Part shown: positions 40,248-50,137 of the stretch, one piece after another
Position numbering within the stretch: position 1 is the first letter of the stretch
Layout: each line of letters begins with the position of its first letter
Assembly (NCBI GenBank): GCA_025454915.1
Contig: JALONN010000001.1
Coordinates: forward strand, 496,001-560,000
From: Raineya sp.
Lineage (GTDB): Bacteria; Bacteroidota; Bacteroidia; Cytophagales; Thermonemataceae
Length of the DNA stretch: 64,000 nt
Reading direction: 5' to 3'
Program-made: the position numbers and the translations under genes
Notes under the pieces: generated by a model
The model's input: only the letters and a program-made list of their open reading frames with translations
Databases searched by the model: none
What the model was told of the DNA's origin: nothing

Positions 40248-41150
40248 TCAAAAAAATATTTCTTGAGCAAGTCTGAAAGTATTACTATGGGCTTCCACAA
40301 TATCAGAAAGTCGTTCTGAATAGCCTCCACCCATGCTAATAGCCAAAGGAATCTGATTCTTCTTACAAAGATTTAAAACAAATTTATCACGTTGTTTACA
40401 GCCCTCCATACTGACTCCAAGCCTGCCCAGCTTATCAGTTTCTAAAATATCCACACCAGAAATATAAAAAATAAACTCAGGTTGTTCTTTTTCAATGAGT
40501 TGTGGTAATGTTTCATTCAAAATTTTAAGATATTCTTTGTCTTTGATGCCATCAGGTAAACCGATATCTAAATCAGAATGCTCTTTTTGGAGAGGATAGT
40601 TTTTCTCTCCATGCATGCTGAAAGTAAAAACCTGTGGGTTTTTCTCAAAGATTTGGGCTGTTCCATTGCCCTGATGAACGTCTAAATCCACAACCAATAT
40701 TTTTTTGCATAAATGATTATCTATAAGATAGTTACTGGCAATAGCTACATCGTTAAGTAAACAAAATCCTTCTCCTCTGTTGGTAAAAGCATGATGCGTT
40801 CCGCCTGCAATATTCATAGATACACCATATCTCTGAGCATACAAAGCACAGTCAATGGTACCTTGTGCAATCACAATTTCTCTTTCTACAAGTGTTTGGG
40901 ATAGAGGAAATCCTGTTTTCCTGATTTCAGAAGGACTTAAAGCTAGGTTTTTAAGTTTGTTCCAATAACTTTCTTCATGAGTATTGGTGATGTAGCGTTC
41001 TAAAACGGGTTCTGGTGAGAAAAAATTGTCTTGTTGGACTGTTCCTTCATACAAGAGTTGTTCGGGTATGAGTTCGTATTTTTCCATCGGGAAGCGGTGT
41101 CCTTCTGGTAATAGGTGTTTGTAAAGGGAGTTCCAAGCTATTTTAAGCAT
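40248..41150 (-). CDS. histone-deacetylase-family (acetoin-utilisation type) hydrolase
   Basis: 300 residues. GGTHHAFTNRGEGFCLLND, ILVVDLDVHQGNGTAQIF (D-x-H zinc ligands) and YISGVDILETDKLGRLGVS (third ligand) follow the class-II HDAC/AcuC order, with H119/H120 as catalytic tandem. Bacterial members deacetylate small molecules or proteins. Alone between divergent genes. Confidence 0.85.
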   Translation of the reverse strand: MLKIAWNSLYKHLLPEGHRFPMEKYELIPEQLLYEGTVQQDNFFSPEPVLERYITNTHEESYWNKLKNLALSPSEIRKTGFPLSQTLVEREIVIAQGTIDCALYAQRYGVSMNIAGGTHHAFTNRGEGFCLLNDVAIASNYLIDNHLCKKILVVDLDVHQGNGTAQIFEKNPQVFTFSMHGEKNYPLQKEHSDLDIGLPDGIKDKEYLKILNETLPQLIEKEQPEFIFYISGVDILETDKLGRLGVSMEGCKQRDKFVLNLCKKNQIPLAISMGGGYSERLSDIVEAHSNTFRLAQEIFF

Positions 41151-41301
41151 TTCTGTTTTTCTTAAAAAAACGTTAAATTCGGATTTTTGTTCTAAAAATA
41201 ATGATTGAATGAGAAAATGAAAAATAATGAATAAAAGAATTGATGAATGAGAAAATACTTCAATGAATGCAATTTAAACTTACCATTTACCATTAAAAAA
41301 T

Positions 41302-42324
41302 ATGTCTTTTAATAAACTAGCCCTGATTCGATATAAAACTATTGATGAGTGTCTCAGAAATAGAGGAAGGAAATGGACTCTCGAAAACCTGATTGAAAAG
41401 GTCTCGGAGGCTCTTTATGAATATGAAGGTATTTTAGATGGTGTGAGTAAAAGAACCATCCAACTTGACCTGCAAATGATGCGAAGCGATAAACTAGGTT
41501 ATAATGCACCTATTATTGTGGTAGATAGGAAATACTATACCTATGAAGACAAGGAATACAGCATTATGAAAAACAGCCTTTCTTCACAAGATTTGGACAA
41601 ACTCTCTGATATTGTAAAACTACTCAAACAATTCAAGGGCTTTGATTATTTTGAAGATATCGGGGCTATGGTAGGGCGTTTGGAAGGGAAAATTTTACAG
41701 CAAAAAAATCAGACGCAGGCTTTTATAGATTTTGAAAAAAATGAACTTTTAAAAGGTCTTGAATGGATAGACCCACTGCTAAAAGCCATTAAAAACAAAA
41801 CCTGTTTGGATATTTTGTATCAGTCTTTTAAGGCAAAAGAACCTTCTAAATTTCCTGTACATCCGTATCTGCTTAAAGAATATAGAAATCGTTGGTTTTT
41901 ATTGTGTAAGACAGGTAACAGAAATGGTGTAACACTTTATGCCTTAGACAGAATGCATGCCATAGAAGAAGATTTGCTTACAGAATACATTGATGCAGAG
42001 ATAGATGTAATACATTTTTTTGACGATGTGATAGGCGTTACTAAAACAGTAGGGCAGGAGCCTGTAAATATCATCTTAGAAGTAGATCAGGAGAATATGC
42101 CTTATGTACTGACCAAGCCACTTCATTCCTCTCAAAAAATCTTAGAAAAAAATGAAAATGGTATGACAATTAGTATTGATGTGGTGGTTAATTATGAACT
42201 GGAACGTGAAATTATGGGTTTTGGTGAACACATGAAGGTTTTAGCCCCGAATTTTCTCCAAAGACGTATCAAAAAACGATTTGAGAAAAGTTTGTTGAAT
42301 TATCAAAATAATGAACAGATATAA
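41302..42324 (+). CDS. WYL-domain transcriptional regulator
   Basis: 340 residues. N-terminal helix-turn-helix region (~10-60; KWTLENLIEKVSEALYEY, SKRTIQLDLQMMRS). The middle (CLDILYQSFKAKEPSKFPVHPYLLKEYRNRWFLLC) is the WYL domain, and the C-terminus (VLAPNFLQRRIKKRFEKSL) the WCX extension. WYL regulators respond to nucleic-acid or nucleotide ligands and are common in defence and mobile loci, but none is directly adjacent. Confidence 0.85.
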   Translation: MSFNKLALIRYKTIDECLRNRGRKWTLENLIEKVSEALYEYEGILDGVSKRTIQLDLQMMRSDKLGYNAPIIVVDRKYYTYEDKEYSIMKNSLSSQDLDKLSDIVKLLKQFKGFDYFEDIGAMVGRLEGKILQQKNQTQAFIDFEKNELLKGLEWIDPLLKAIKNKTCLDILYQSFKAKEPSKFPVHPYLLKEYRNRWFLLCKTGNRNGVTLYALDRMHAIEEDLLTEYIDAEIDVIHFFDDVIGVTKTVGQEPVNIILEVDQENMPYVLTKPLHSSQKILEKNENGMTISIDVVVNYELEREIMGFGEHMKVLAPNFLQRRIKKRFEKSLLNYQNNEQI

Positions 42325-42354
42325 AATGAATCAATATTTAGATAAACCTAAAGA

Positions 42355-42386
42355 AATAGAAAGAGAGTTTTAGCTCCCTTTCTATT
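42355..42386. terminator. bidirectional stem between convergent genes
   Basis: AATAGAAAGAGAG (42355-42367) and CTCCCTTTCTATT (42374-42386) form a stem with one mismatch and a 6-base loop. It overlaps the stop codon of the 42382-42816 gene; no long T run follows on either strand. Confidence 0.55.
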
Positions 42387-42816
42387 GTATCTTTCTTAAG
42401 ACAATATTTCTTTGAATATTAGGAATATAAGGAAATCCACCAACAGTATCTGTTTTAATAGTCATTTGATTGGAAGTTAATTCCAGAATATCATAAACAA
42501 TAGGAGTATTAGTAACATCTGTTTGGGAAGGAGCAATAGTTAGTTTTTTATAATCATCATTCATATCCCAAAGTCCAGGTACATCTGATACAAAGAAAGA
42601 ATAACATTTATTACTTCCTTGACTATCAACAAATACACCACCTTTTTTAAATTCATACCGATTATCTAACTCACATGTAGGTGTTGTCATGTCAGAACGG
42701 GTAATGGAAAAAATACTCCATTTGCCAATAATAAGTTCTTCTGGGGTGAGAGTTTCTTTCTTTTTACAAGAAATAAAACAAAAAAACAAAATAAGAGTCA
42801 AACTAATATGTTTCAT
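42382..42816 (-). CDS. lipoprotein, lipocalin-like
   Basis: 144 residues. Signal with lipobox ending FFCFISC, then KKKETLTP. The mature part begins IIGKWSIFSITRSD and continues with strands of the lipocalin-like type (GKW near the first strand; RYEFKKGGVFVDS), as in many small Bacteroidota lipoproteins. Ligand unknown. Adjacent to urocanate hydratase with a 6-base gap. Confidence 0.6.
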   Translation of the reverse strand: MKHISLTLILFFCFISCKKKETLTPEELIIGKWSIFSITRSDMTTPTCELDNRYEFKKGGVFVDSQGSNKCYSFFVSDVPGLWDMNDDYKKLTIAPSQTDVTNTPIVYDILELTSNQMTIKTDTVGGFPYIPNIQRNIVLRKIQ

Positions 42817-42822
42817 AAAAAA

Positions 42823-44829
42823 TTAAAATAAGTTCTCTAAAAGCGTATCTTCTACAAAATTAGGCAAGGTTACTTTGAGTTTGGGTTCTTCTTGCATGGC
42901 TCTTTTAATAGCAAAAACGGCTTCTTCGTTTCTTGCCCAGCTTCTTCGGGCAATGCCATTATTTACATCCCAGTGAAGCATCATTTTCAGCCTTCTTTCA
43001 CTGTCTTTTGAGCCATCTAACACCATTCCAAAACCACCATTGACTACTTCGCCCCAGCCAACACCACCACCATTATGGAGGCTAATCCAAGTTGCTCCTC
43101 TGAAAGCATCTCCTACAAAGTTGTGTACTGCCATATCAGCCGTAAAGCTAGAACCATCATAAATATTAGATGTTTCTCTGTAAGGGGAGTCTGTTCCTGA
43201 AACATCATGGTGGTCTCTGCCGAGTACAATCGGAGCAGAAATTTCTCCACTTAAAATAGCGTCATTCAAGGCTTTAGCAATTTTCATTCTGCCTTCTGCA
43301 TCAGCATACAAGATACGAGCCTGAGAACCTACTACCAAATTGTTTTTCATGGCATCTTTAATCCAACGAATGTTATCGGCTATTTGCTGTTGTATTTCTT
43401 TAGGAGCTTGAGAGTATTGTTCTTCTAAAACCTTGAGAGCTATTGCATCCGATTTAGCTAAATCAGCCTCATCTTGGCTCATACACACCCAACGGAAAGG
43501 TCCAAAACCATAGTCGAAGCACATAGGTCCCATAATATCCTGAACATACGAAGGATATTTAAAATGAATACCATCCTGAGCCATAATATCTGCACCAGCT
43601 CTTGAGGCTTCTAGTAAAAAAGCATTTCCATAATCAAAGAAGTAAGTTCCTTTGGCTGTATGGGCATTGATGGCCTTGGCATGTTTTCGGAGCGTTTCAT
43701 AAACTTTCTCTTTGAAAAGGCTGGGATTTTCAGCCATAAGGGTGTTAGACTCTTCAAAACTTAAACCTACAGGGTAATAACCACCTGCAAACGGGTTATG
43801 AAGTGATGTTTGGTCGGAACCTAAATCAATATAAATATCAGATTCCAAAAATTTCTCCCAAACGTCCACAATGTTACCTAAATAGGCAATGGATACAACT
43901 TCTTTGTTGTTCTTAGCCTGATTTACTCTAGTAACTAAATTATCTAAATCATCAATTACTTCATCAACCCAACCTTGTGAATGTCTTTTTTCTACTACTT
44001 TCTGATTTACTTCAGCTGTAATAGAAATACAGCCTGCAATTTTAGCTGCTTTGGGTTGAGCTCCACTCATGCCTCCCAAGCCTGCTGTTACGAAGATTTT
44101 ACCTTCTAAACCTTCACCATTTTTAGATATTTTGCGTCCTGCATTGAGTACAGTAATAGTTGTACCATGTACGATTCCCTGAGAACCAATATACATGTAC
44201 GAACCTGCTGTCATTTGTCCGTATTGAGTGACACCCAAAGCATTGAAACGTTCCCAATCGTCAGGTTTAGAATAATTTGGAATCATCATACCATTGGTTA
44301 CAACTACTCTTGGAGCATCTGGATGTGAGGGAAATAGCCCCAAAGGGTGTCCTGAGTACATGACAAGGGTCTGCTCGTCTGTCATGGTGGCTAAATATTG
44401 CATGGTAAGCAAATACTGTCCCCAATTCTGAAAAACAGCACCATTTCCACCATAAGTAATCAGTTCGTGAGGGTGTTGAGCCACAGCAGGGTCTAAATTA
44501 TTTTGTATCATTGCCATAATGGCTGCTGCCTGTACACTTTTGCAAGGGTATTCATGAATGGGGCGAGCATACATAGCATAGTTGGGGCGAAAACGATACA
44601 TATATACCCTTCCATATTTTTCGAGTTCTTCAGCAAATTCTTTAGCTAATATTGCATGCTGAGCAGCAGGAAAGTAGCGTAATGCATTTCTGAGAGCTAA
44701 TTTTTTTTCTTCAGCACTTAATATATCTTTTCTTTTGGGTGCATGATTTACTTGTGTATCGTAGGCTTGTATAGAGGGCAATTCTTGAGGAATGCCTTGT
44801 AAAATTGCGTCTTTGAATGTGTTGTTCAT
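42823..44829 (-). CDS. hutU: urocanate hydratase
   Basis: Start at 44829 (MNNTFKDAILQGIPQELP) preferred over 44883; 668 residues, the longer Bacteroidota form. Recognised segments: AKEFAEELEKYGRVYMYRFRP at the N-terminus, ITYGGNGAVFQNWGQYLLTMQYL, TAGSYMYIGSQGIVHGT, FVTAGLGGMSGAQPKAAKIAG (NAD site), and SLHNGGGVGWGEVVNGGFG. It converts urocanate to imidazolone propionate in histidine breakdown. No hutH, hutI or hutG lies in the window. Confidence 0.93.
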   Translation of the reverse strand: MNNTFKDAILQGIPQELPSIQAYDTQVNHAPKRKDILSAEEKKLALRNALRYFPAAQHAILAKEFAEELEKYGRVYMYRFRPNYAMYARPIHEYPCKSVQAAAIMAMIQNNLDPAVAQHPHELITYGGNGAVFQNWGQYLLTMQYLATMTDEQTLVMYSGHPLGLFPSHPDAPRVVVTNGMMIPNYSKPDDWERFNALGVTQYGQMTAGSYMYIGSQGIVHGTTITVLNAGRKISKNGEGLEGKIFVTAGLGGMSGAQPKAAKIAGCISITAEVNQKVVEKRHSQGWVDEVIDDLDNLVTRVNQAKNNKEVVSIAYLGNIVDVWEKFLESDIYIDLGSDQTSLHNPFAGGYYPVGLSFEESNTLMAENPSLFKEKVYETLRKHAKAINAHTAKGTYFFDYGNAFLLEASRAGADIMAQDGIHFKYPSYVQDIMGPMCFDYGFGPFRWVCMSQDEADLAKSDAIALKVLEEQYSQAPKEIQQQIADNIRWIKDAMKNNLVVGSQARILYADAEGRMKIAKALNDAILSGEISAPIVLGRDHHDVSGTDSPYRETSNIYDGSSFTADMAVHNFVGDAFRGATWISLHNGGGVGWGEVVNGGFGMVLDGSKDSERRLKMMLHWDVNNGIARRSWARNEEAVFAIKRAMQEEPKLKVTLPNFVEDTLLENLF

Positions 44830-44929
44830 GAAAAATAGCAAATTAGATTCTTTAAAATAAAGCAAAAACTGATTTATATTCAAACAAAAATACAGATCAG
44901 TTTTATATAAAAAGATATTTTATGAAAAT

Positions 44930-45991
44930 TTAAACTCTGCTCTTCATGGCTTCAAACATTTGAACCAACGTAGATTTTAAATCATACTTGTAGTTCCACT
45001 CTGGATAATGTTTTTTAAATTTAGAAACATCAGAAACCCACCAAATATGGTCTCCAATACGATTATCTTCTACATAACTATAATTCATCTTATTTCCTGT
45101 AATTTCTTCACAAAGAGCAATCCCTTCCTGCATAGAACAATTAGAAAAACGACTACCTCCAGCATTATAAACTTCTCCTTGTCTCGGATTCTGATAAAAG
45201 TGCCAAAACATATTCACCAAATCCCAAGAATGAATATTATCTCTTACTTGCTTACCTTTATATCCAAAAACACTATAATGATTACCTGTGATAGCACATT
45301 TCATCAGATATGATAGAAATCCATGTAATTGAGTGCCAGAATGTTGAGGACCAGTCAGACAGCCTCCTCTAAATATTCCTACATTCATACCAAAATATCT
45401 TCCATATTCCTGAGCCACCACATCAGCAGCTACTTTGGAAGCACCAAACAAAGAATGTTTAGTTTGGTCAATACTCATGGTTTCATCTATTCCATTTTTA
45501 TAATAAGCATGGTTTTCTGCAATTTCCCAACGAGTCTCAAGTTCCACCAAAGGTAAATAATTGGGTGTATCCCCATATACTTTGTTGGTGGAAGTAAAGA
45601 TGAAAACAGCTTTTTCTGTATATAATCTTGTTAATTCTAGGAGATTAAGCGTTCCGTTTGCATTGATGGTAAAATCAGTAAGAGGTTCTTTGGCTGCCCA
45701 GTCGTGGCTTGGTTGAGCTGCTGTGTGTACAATAAGTTTTATATCACTACCATATTTCTTAAATATAGCTTCTACATCTGTATAATTACGAATGTCTAAA
45801 CTATAATGTTCATAATTATCTACTTGTTTTTGAAGGCGTTCTATATTCCATTGAACAGAGGCATCTGTTCCAAATAAAGTTTGTCTGTAGTTATTGTCAA
45901 TACCAATTACTTTATCAAACTTCTGGCTGAAAAAATTAACAGACTCGCTTCCTATAAGTCCAGCAGAACCCGTAATAATAGCTATCTTCAT
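44930..45991 (-). CDS. NAD-dependent sugar-nucleotide epimerase, CDP-paratose 2-epimerase-like
   Basis: 353 residues. Rossmann motif [12 protein letters not shown], then [21 protein letters not shown], the position and wording of CDP-paratose 2-epimerase (RfbE) proteins, plus the SDR active site Y-x-x-x-K near [12 protein letters not shown]. It may act on CDP- or similar sugars for O-antigen or S-layer glycan. First of a minus-strand run with a GT2 and two large membrane proteins. Substrate not proven. Confidence 0.75.
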   Translation of the reverse strand: MKIAIITGSAGLIGSESVNFFSQKFDKVIGIDNNYRQTLFGTDASVQWNIERLQKQVDNYEHYSLDIRNYTDVEAIFKKYGSDIKLIVHTAAQPSHDWAAKEPLTDFTINANGTLNLLELTRLYTEKAVFIFTSTNKVYGDTPNYLPLVELETRWEIAENHAYYKNGIDETMSIDQTKHSLFGASKVAADVVAQEYGRYFGMNVGIFRGGCLTGPQHSGTQLHGFLSYLMKCAITGNHYSVFGYKGKQVRDNIHSWDLVNMFWHFYQNPRQGEVYNAGGSRFSNCSMQEGIALCEEITGNKMNYSYVEDNRIGDHIWWVSDVSKFKKHYPEWNYKYDLKSTLVQMFEAMKSRV

Positions 45992-46000
45992 GTTTTAGGA

Positions 46001-46744
46001 TTAATTTAATTCTTTCTTTTTAAAATCACCTCTAGAGAAAAACTTTTCTATAAGACAGTACAAAAGTATAAAAAAGTATCGACTTCCCATCTCTTTAATT
46101 TTAAGTTTTGAGACTCCATACTTTCGATTTGTCCACGAATTAGGTAAAACAGTGTAAGAATAGCCCCTTACAATGGCTTTTAAAGGTAACTCTAAAGTAA
46201 GATTGAAGTGAGGAGATAAAAAGGGTTTTAAGCCTTCCATAGTTTCTTTCTTATATAACTTAAAAGCATTGGTAGTATCGTTATAACGCATACCTACTGC
46301 TACTTTTACAATAAAGTTAGCCAAACGATTAATAATTTTTTTTAATTTGGGATAGTCTATTATTTTACCTCCTTTCATGAATCTGCTACCAAATACACAA
46401 TCGAAGTTGCCCTCAACCATTTTTCTATAAAACTTGACCAAATCCTTTGGGTCATCAGAGAGGTCAGCCATCATAATAGCTACACAATCCCCTGAGAATC
46501 TCTCTAATCCATAGCGGACAGCATATCCAAAACCATTTGGACCTTTGTTGGTGTAGTATTTAAGTGTATGAATTTCTTTTGATAATTGCTCTAAAATTGT
46601 TAGAGTATTATCTTTAGAATTGTCATTTACTACAACTATCTCATGTTGAATTTGCTCTTGTAAAAGCTCTTGATAAATATTTTGGATTGTTTCTGTAATA
46701 GAACCTTCTTCGTTGTAAGCAGGAATAACAATACTTAATTTCAT
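46001..46744 (-). CDS. GT2 glycosyltransferase (dolichyl-phosphate mannosyltransferase-like)
   Basis: 247 residues. SIVIPAYNEEGSITETIQNI, DNSKDNT and MMADLSDDPKDL (DxD-like D-x-S-D-D) are the GT2/DPM1 order. NAFKLYKKE and a basic C-terminus follow; no membrane anchor, unlike ArnC. It probably charges a polyprenyl phosphate with a sugar for the ArnT-like or membrane enzymes of the cluster. Confidence 0.85.
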   Translation of the reverse strand: MKLSIVIPAYNEEGSITETIQNIYQELLQEQIQHEIVVVNDNSKDNTLTILEQLSKEIHTLKYYTNKGPNGFGYAVRYGLERFSGDCVAIMMADLSDDPKDLVKFYRKMVEGNFDCVFGSRFMKGGKIIDYPKLKKIINRLANFIVKVAVGMRYNDTTNAFKLYKKETMEGLKPFLSPHFNLTLELPLKAIVRGYSYTVLPNSWTNRKYGVSKLKIKEMGSRYFFILLYCLIEKFFSRGDFKKKELN

Positions 46745-46749
46745 ATTCT

Positions 46750-48951
46750 TTATAGAAGTAATTTTTTCAACTGAATTTTGATTGTATTTTTTATACCTTT
46801 TGGTTGGGCATTAACAATTTTAAAAGCTGTGATATTAGGATTTTCTTTTCCTTTATAGACTAGTAGGGCTAGAGCTTCTAAATTATCTAAAACCTGTTTA
46901 TTAATTAAAATACCCTCTTTGGCAATTGGTAGAGGTAATCGAAAAGGATATTCTACACCATTTTCAAATCGCAAATAGATGGCAACATGAGGTGGTTGGA
47001 ATAGTAAACGTCTGATTTTTCCATACCAGTCATGTTGAACATCTGCAAATAGATATATTAAATCGTGGCTTTTAGGTATTTCATACCATTGATTCAGTGA
47101 TAACGTATCAGATTTGATAGTTTGCCATTTTAAAGGTTTTATAGTCTTATTTTTTTTAAGTAAAAATGGCAAGGCAGATGGTTCTTTGTTTTCTAAGTAT
47201 CCAATACTTTGATAATGGGCTTCAGCTGTTTTACCTTTATTGCTTTGTATATATGAGTTTACTTCTACGGAATAATTATTTATATATACATTATTATCAA
47301 AATTAAAATTTTGATAATGGTCAATTTCTCTTTTCTCTTTTCGTCCAAACGTCAGGAAATGATGCAGAGGACTTCTCACAACGCCTTTTTTTATTAGGGA
47401 ATCAATGTCAGGGTATTTTTCTATATATTTTTTGGCATCAAAATTAAAATGAGTGGGTAAAACTAAACTGTAATTTTGTAGTAATGAAATTTTAACACCT
47501 ATATCATCCCAATAAGGATACCTATCATCAATGCTGATATTTTTGTAAAAAACAAACTCAGGAGCATTAGAAGAGAAATATTTATTTGTATTCAAATCAA
47601 TAAGATATTTGTTTTGAACAGCATAGGATTGCATTACGGGTCGTGGAGTGTAATGCAATTGGTTACAATATAGGTATACTATATCCCAAGGTATTACGTC
47701 TACAGAATGTTTTCCTATTTTATGAAGTGTGCTATCTGGAATTTTCAAATAACTTTGTAAATCGTTGATTTCTTTATTTTTTTTCTGATTATGATTTTCA
47801 TTACTCAAATACATAGCATATCCCTTTACATTCAGGATTTTATGGTCTATCCATCCCCAAATTCCTTTGTCAAATGAAAATAAATCTGTTTTTTGTAATC
47901 CTACTAAAGACACGGCTAATGCTATACAGGTAGTAGTTAAAGCAAAATGTTTATATTTTAAATGCTCAGAACTAATATTCCAATAATGTAAAATTGCAAA
48001 TATGCTAACAAATGAGAAGAATGTTACATAATGAGGTTGGTCTGCTCGAACAAAAGATTGTTTTAATAAAACAAAGTATATGAGCAGTTGTAGAGCAAAT
48101 ATCCATTTTAAGAAATGATCTTTCCAAAGAGTCTTGTAAAAGAGTACAATAGTCAAAAAGAAATAAAAAAACAGCGTATTGTATCCTAAATCAAAAAGTC
48201 TATCTGTTGGATTTTTAAGAGGAAAATCTATATACATTACATCATTATAACTGCTTATAGTTTGAATATTACCAATAGTGTAATTCCATAAATCAACATG
48301 ATAAATAAGAGCTATACCTGTCATTACAAGGATTAATAGCCCCAAAGAAAATAATAACCATTTTATGCTTAGTTTCTTTAATAAAGTAAAATATCCTAAA
48401 GAGCTAAAAAAAATGAATAAGGCTATTACTCCATTACTAACTTTAATAAAATAAATTATACTGGTTAAAATGATTACTTGAATAAGAAAGAATTTCTTTT
48501 GTTCCTGATAAAACAAACTTAAAAAGAAAATTTGTAGGAATATAAGTAAACTACCTTGTTCTAGAGTAATGACAAAATATCTTTCTGAAAAAAGCGTAAC
48601 TACACCTAAAAATAAAATTAGATAATGATGAAAGCCCTTGTTCTGAGAAAGAAAACGATGAAAAAAAATAGCTAAACTTGCCATTACGTAGAAATCAAGT
48701 AAGATAATCAGCCATTGGTTTTGAATAATAGGTAAACGTAAGGTGATTGTACTTAGAGGACCATATGTAAAGACAATATCATTGCCAAAAGATAAACCTT
48801 TTTCAACAGCCTGATAAATAGCAACTTGCCAAGAAGGGTCTATATGAGCCCCCATGGGGTTAAAAAAATTATCTGGAAATATATATACTAATAAGAAAAA
48901 TATAAAAGAATATATTTGTATGGTCTCTTTATGTTTAAGAATCGCTTGCAT
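46750..48951 (-). CDS. large membrane protein with C-terminal FD-x-Y...YPD repeats
   Basis: 733 residues. The N-terminal ~370 residues hold about ten hydrophobic helices. The soluble C-terminal part contains FDAKKYIEKYPDIDSLI...HHFLTFGRKEKRE and a second looser copy FDNNVYINNY...AHYQSIGYLENKEP. This is the FD-x-x-Y-x-x-x-(N/Y)PD ... HY-x-x-x-G-x-x-E-x-R repeat that occurs in bacterial glycan-related and surface proteins. No known catalytic motif is evident. Likely part of surface-glycan assembly with its neighbours. Confidence 0.55.
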   Translation of the reverse strand: MQAILKHKETIQIYSFIFFLLVYIFPDNFFNPMGAHIDPSWQVAIYQAVEKGLSFGNDIVFTYGPLSTITLRLPIIQNQWLIILLDFYVMASLAIFFHRFLSQNKGFHHYLILFLGVVTLFSERYFVITLEQGSLLIFLQIFFLSLFYQEQKKFFLIQVIILTSIIYFIKVSNGVIALFIFFSSLGYFTLLKKLSIKWLLFSLGLLILVMTGIALIYHVDLWNYTIGNIQTISSYNDVMYIDFPLKNPTDRLFDLGYNTLFFYFFLTIVLFYKTLWKDHFLKWIFALQLLIYFVLLKQSFVRADQPHYVTFFSFVSIFAILHYWNISSEHLKYKHFALTTTCIALAVSLVGLQKTDLFSFDKGIWGWIDHKILNVKGYAMYLSNENHNQKKNKEINDLQSYLKIPDSTLHKIGKHSVDVIPWDIVYLYCNQLHYTPRPVMQSYAVQNKYLIDLNTNKYFSSNAPEFVFYKNISIDDRYPYWDDIGVKISLLQNYSLVLPTHFNFDAKKYIEKYPDIDSLIKKGVVRSPLHHFLTFGRKEKREIDHYQNFNFDNNVYINNYSVEVNSYIQSNKGKTAEAHYQSIGYLENKEPSALPFLLKKNKTIKPLKWQTIKSDTLSLNQWYEIPKSHDLIYLFADVQHDWYGKIRRLLFQPPHVAIYLRFENGVEYPFRLPLPIAKEGILINKQVLDNLEALALLVYKGKENPNITAFKIVNAQPKGIKNTIKIQLKKLLL

Positions 48952-48954
48952 ATA

Positions 48955-50130
48955 TTATAATAGTTTGAAGACTTTTGGAACAATAGGAGAGAGCCATTGA
49001 ACTCCATCAACAAATACAGCATGTGTAGGTAGCAAAAAACACCCTATTGCAATTATTAAAAGGTATTTTTTTAGCTTTTGACCTTCTAAATAATGATGAA
49101 GAATATATAAAGCTATGAATAAAATAGGGAAAGAATATGCAATACTTCTTGTGACATCATAGACCAAAAATGAAATAATTTGAGATAGTCCTAAACTAGC
49201 TAAAAGCAGTAAGACCAGAAAAAATCTTTTCTGATGATATAAATGCAAAAACATGAGGACAATTAGAATCCATGCAAATTCCAGATAGGTAAATAAACCC
49301 ATAGGAATATACTTAAAATTGTATCTGACAACCTCTAAGCCTATACCTGAAGTTCCTGGACTTAAATGAAAATATTTCATCAAGACAAAATACCTAATAA
49401 CAAGATGGGCAAACCATGCCAGTACAACAGCTATTGCTGAACTATTAAGCTTAAAAATACTTCTTATTGAGAAATCATGTATGGAATTGTTCTGTAAATA
49501 CCACCATACAAAAATCATAGATGAAGCAACCAATGCTCTTTCGTCAACAAAACTAGCCAACAAAACACTAAAGAAAACTATAATAAAGTTTTTACGCCAC
49601 ATAGCTAACAACATCAAAATATAAGCAATTCCATCATAATAGACAAAATCGTAAAAACTCCACTTTCCTATAAAAATAAAGGCAAATATAGCCCCAAAAA
49701 GAAAACTAATTTGTTTATCCTTGGTGAGTCGGTATATCAAACTCAGTAAAACGGAAAAAAATAATACACCTGTAATATGCTGTAAGACAATTCCTCCAAA
49801 TGTGCCAAAACCTAGAGAATAAGCTATTAAAGGAATAGTTACTCTACTCCAGCGTTTATCAAGATGAGATGCTGTGCCTGTCATTTCTCCTTTGGAGAAA
49901 GTTGTATATTTAGAGGGTAGTTTTTCAAACGGATGTTGTATCTGCCAATCGAGAGCTTCAAAAATAAGAGAATTTTTATTTTCTTTATACCAGTGATAAT
50001 CAGGGAAGGAAGTAATAATACAAATACTGAAGAATAAAATCGTGGATTTAAGAATCCAATATTTAGAGTTTGTAAAAGCCTCAATTTTTTGTAGAAAAAA
50101 AGTGTACAAACTTTCTGTAGTAAAAGTCAT
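48955..50130 (-). CDS. polytopic membrane protein
   Basis: 391 residues with ~10 hydrophobic helices and an extracytoplasmic first loop (WYKENKNSLIFEALDWQIQHPFEKLP). FVDERALVASSMIFVWWY includes an acidic pair that could be catalytic in a GT-C-type fold. No GT39 DxD/DE at the usual site. Three bases from the upstream large membrane gene, so one operon. Glycan assembly is a contextual inference. Confidence 0.5.
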   Translation of the reverse strand: MTFTTESLYTFFLQKIEAFTNSKYWILKSTILFFSICIITSFPDYHWYKENKNSLIFEALDWQIQHPFEKLPSKYTTFSKGEMTGTASHLDKRWSRVTIPLIAYSLGFGTFGGIVLQHITGVLFFSVLLSLIYRLTKDKQISFLFGAIFAFIFIGKWSFYDFVYYDGIAYILMLLAMWRKNFIIVFFSVLLASFVDERALVASSMIFVWWYLQNNSIHDFSIRSIFKLNSSAIAVVLAWFAHLVIRYFVLMKYFHLSPGTSGIGLEVVRYNFKYIPMGLFTYLEFAWILIVLMFLHLYHQKRFFLVLLLLASLGLSQIISFLVYDVTRSIAYSFPILFIALYILHHYLEGQKLKKYLLIIAIGCFLLPTHAVFVDGVQWLSPIVPKVFKLL

Positions 50131-50137
50131 GATGATA

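Noticed and set aside
41160..41300. Direct repeat GAATGAGAAAAT upstream of the WYL gene
   Set aside because: Two loose copies in low-complexity A/T sequence; not distinguishable from chance.
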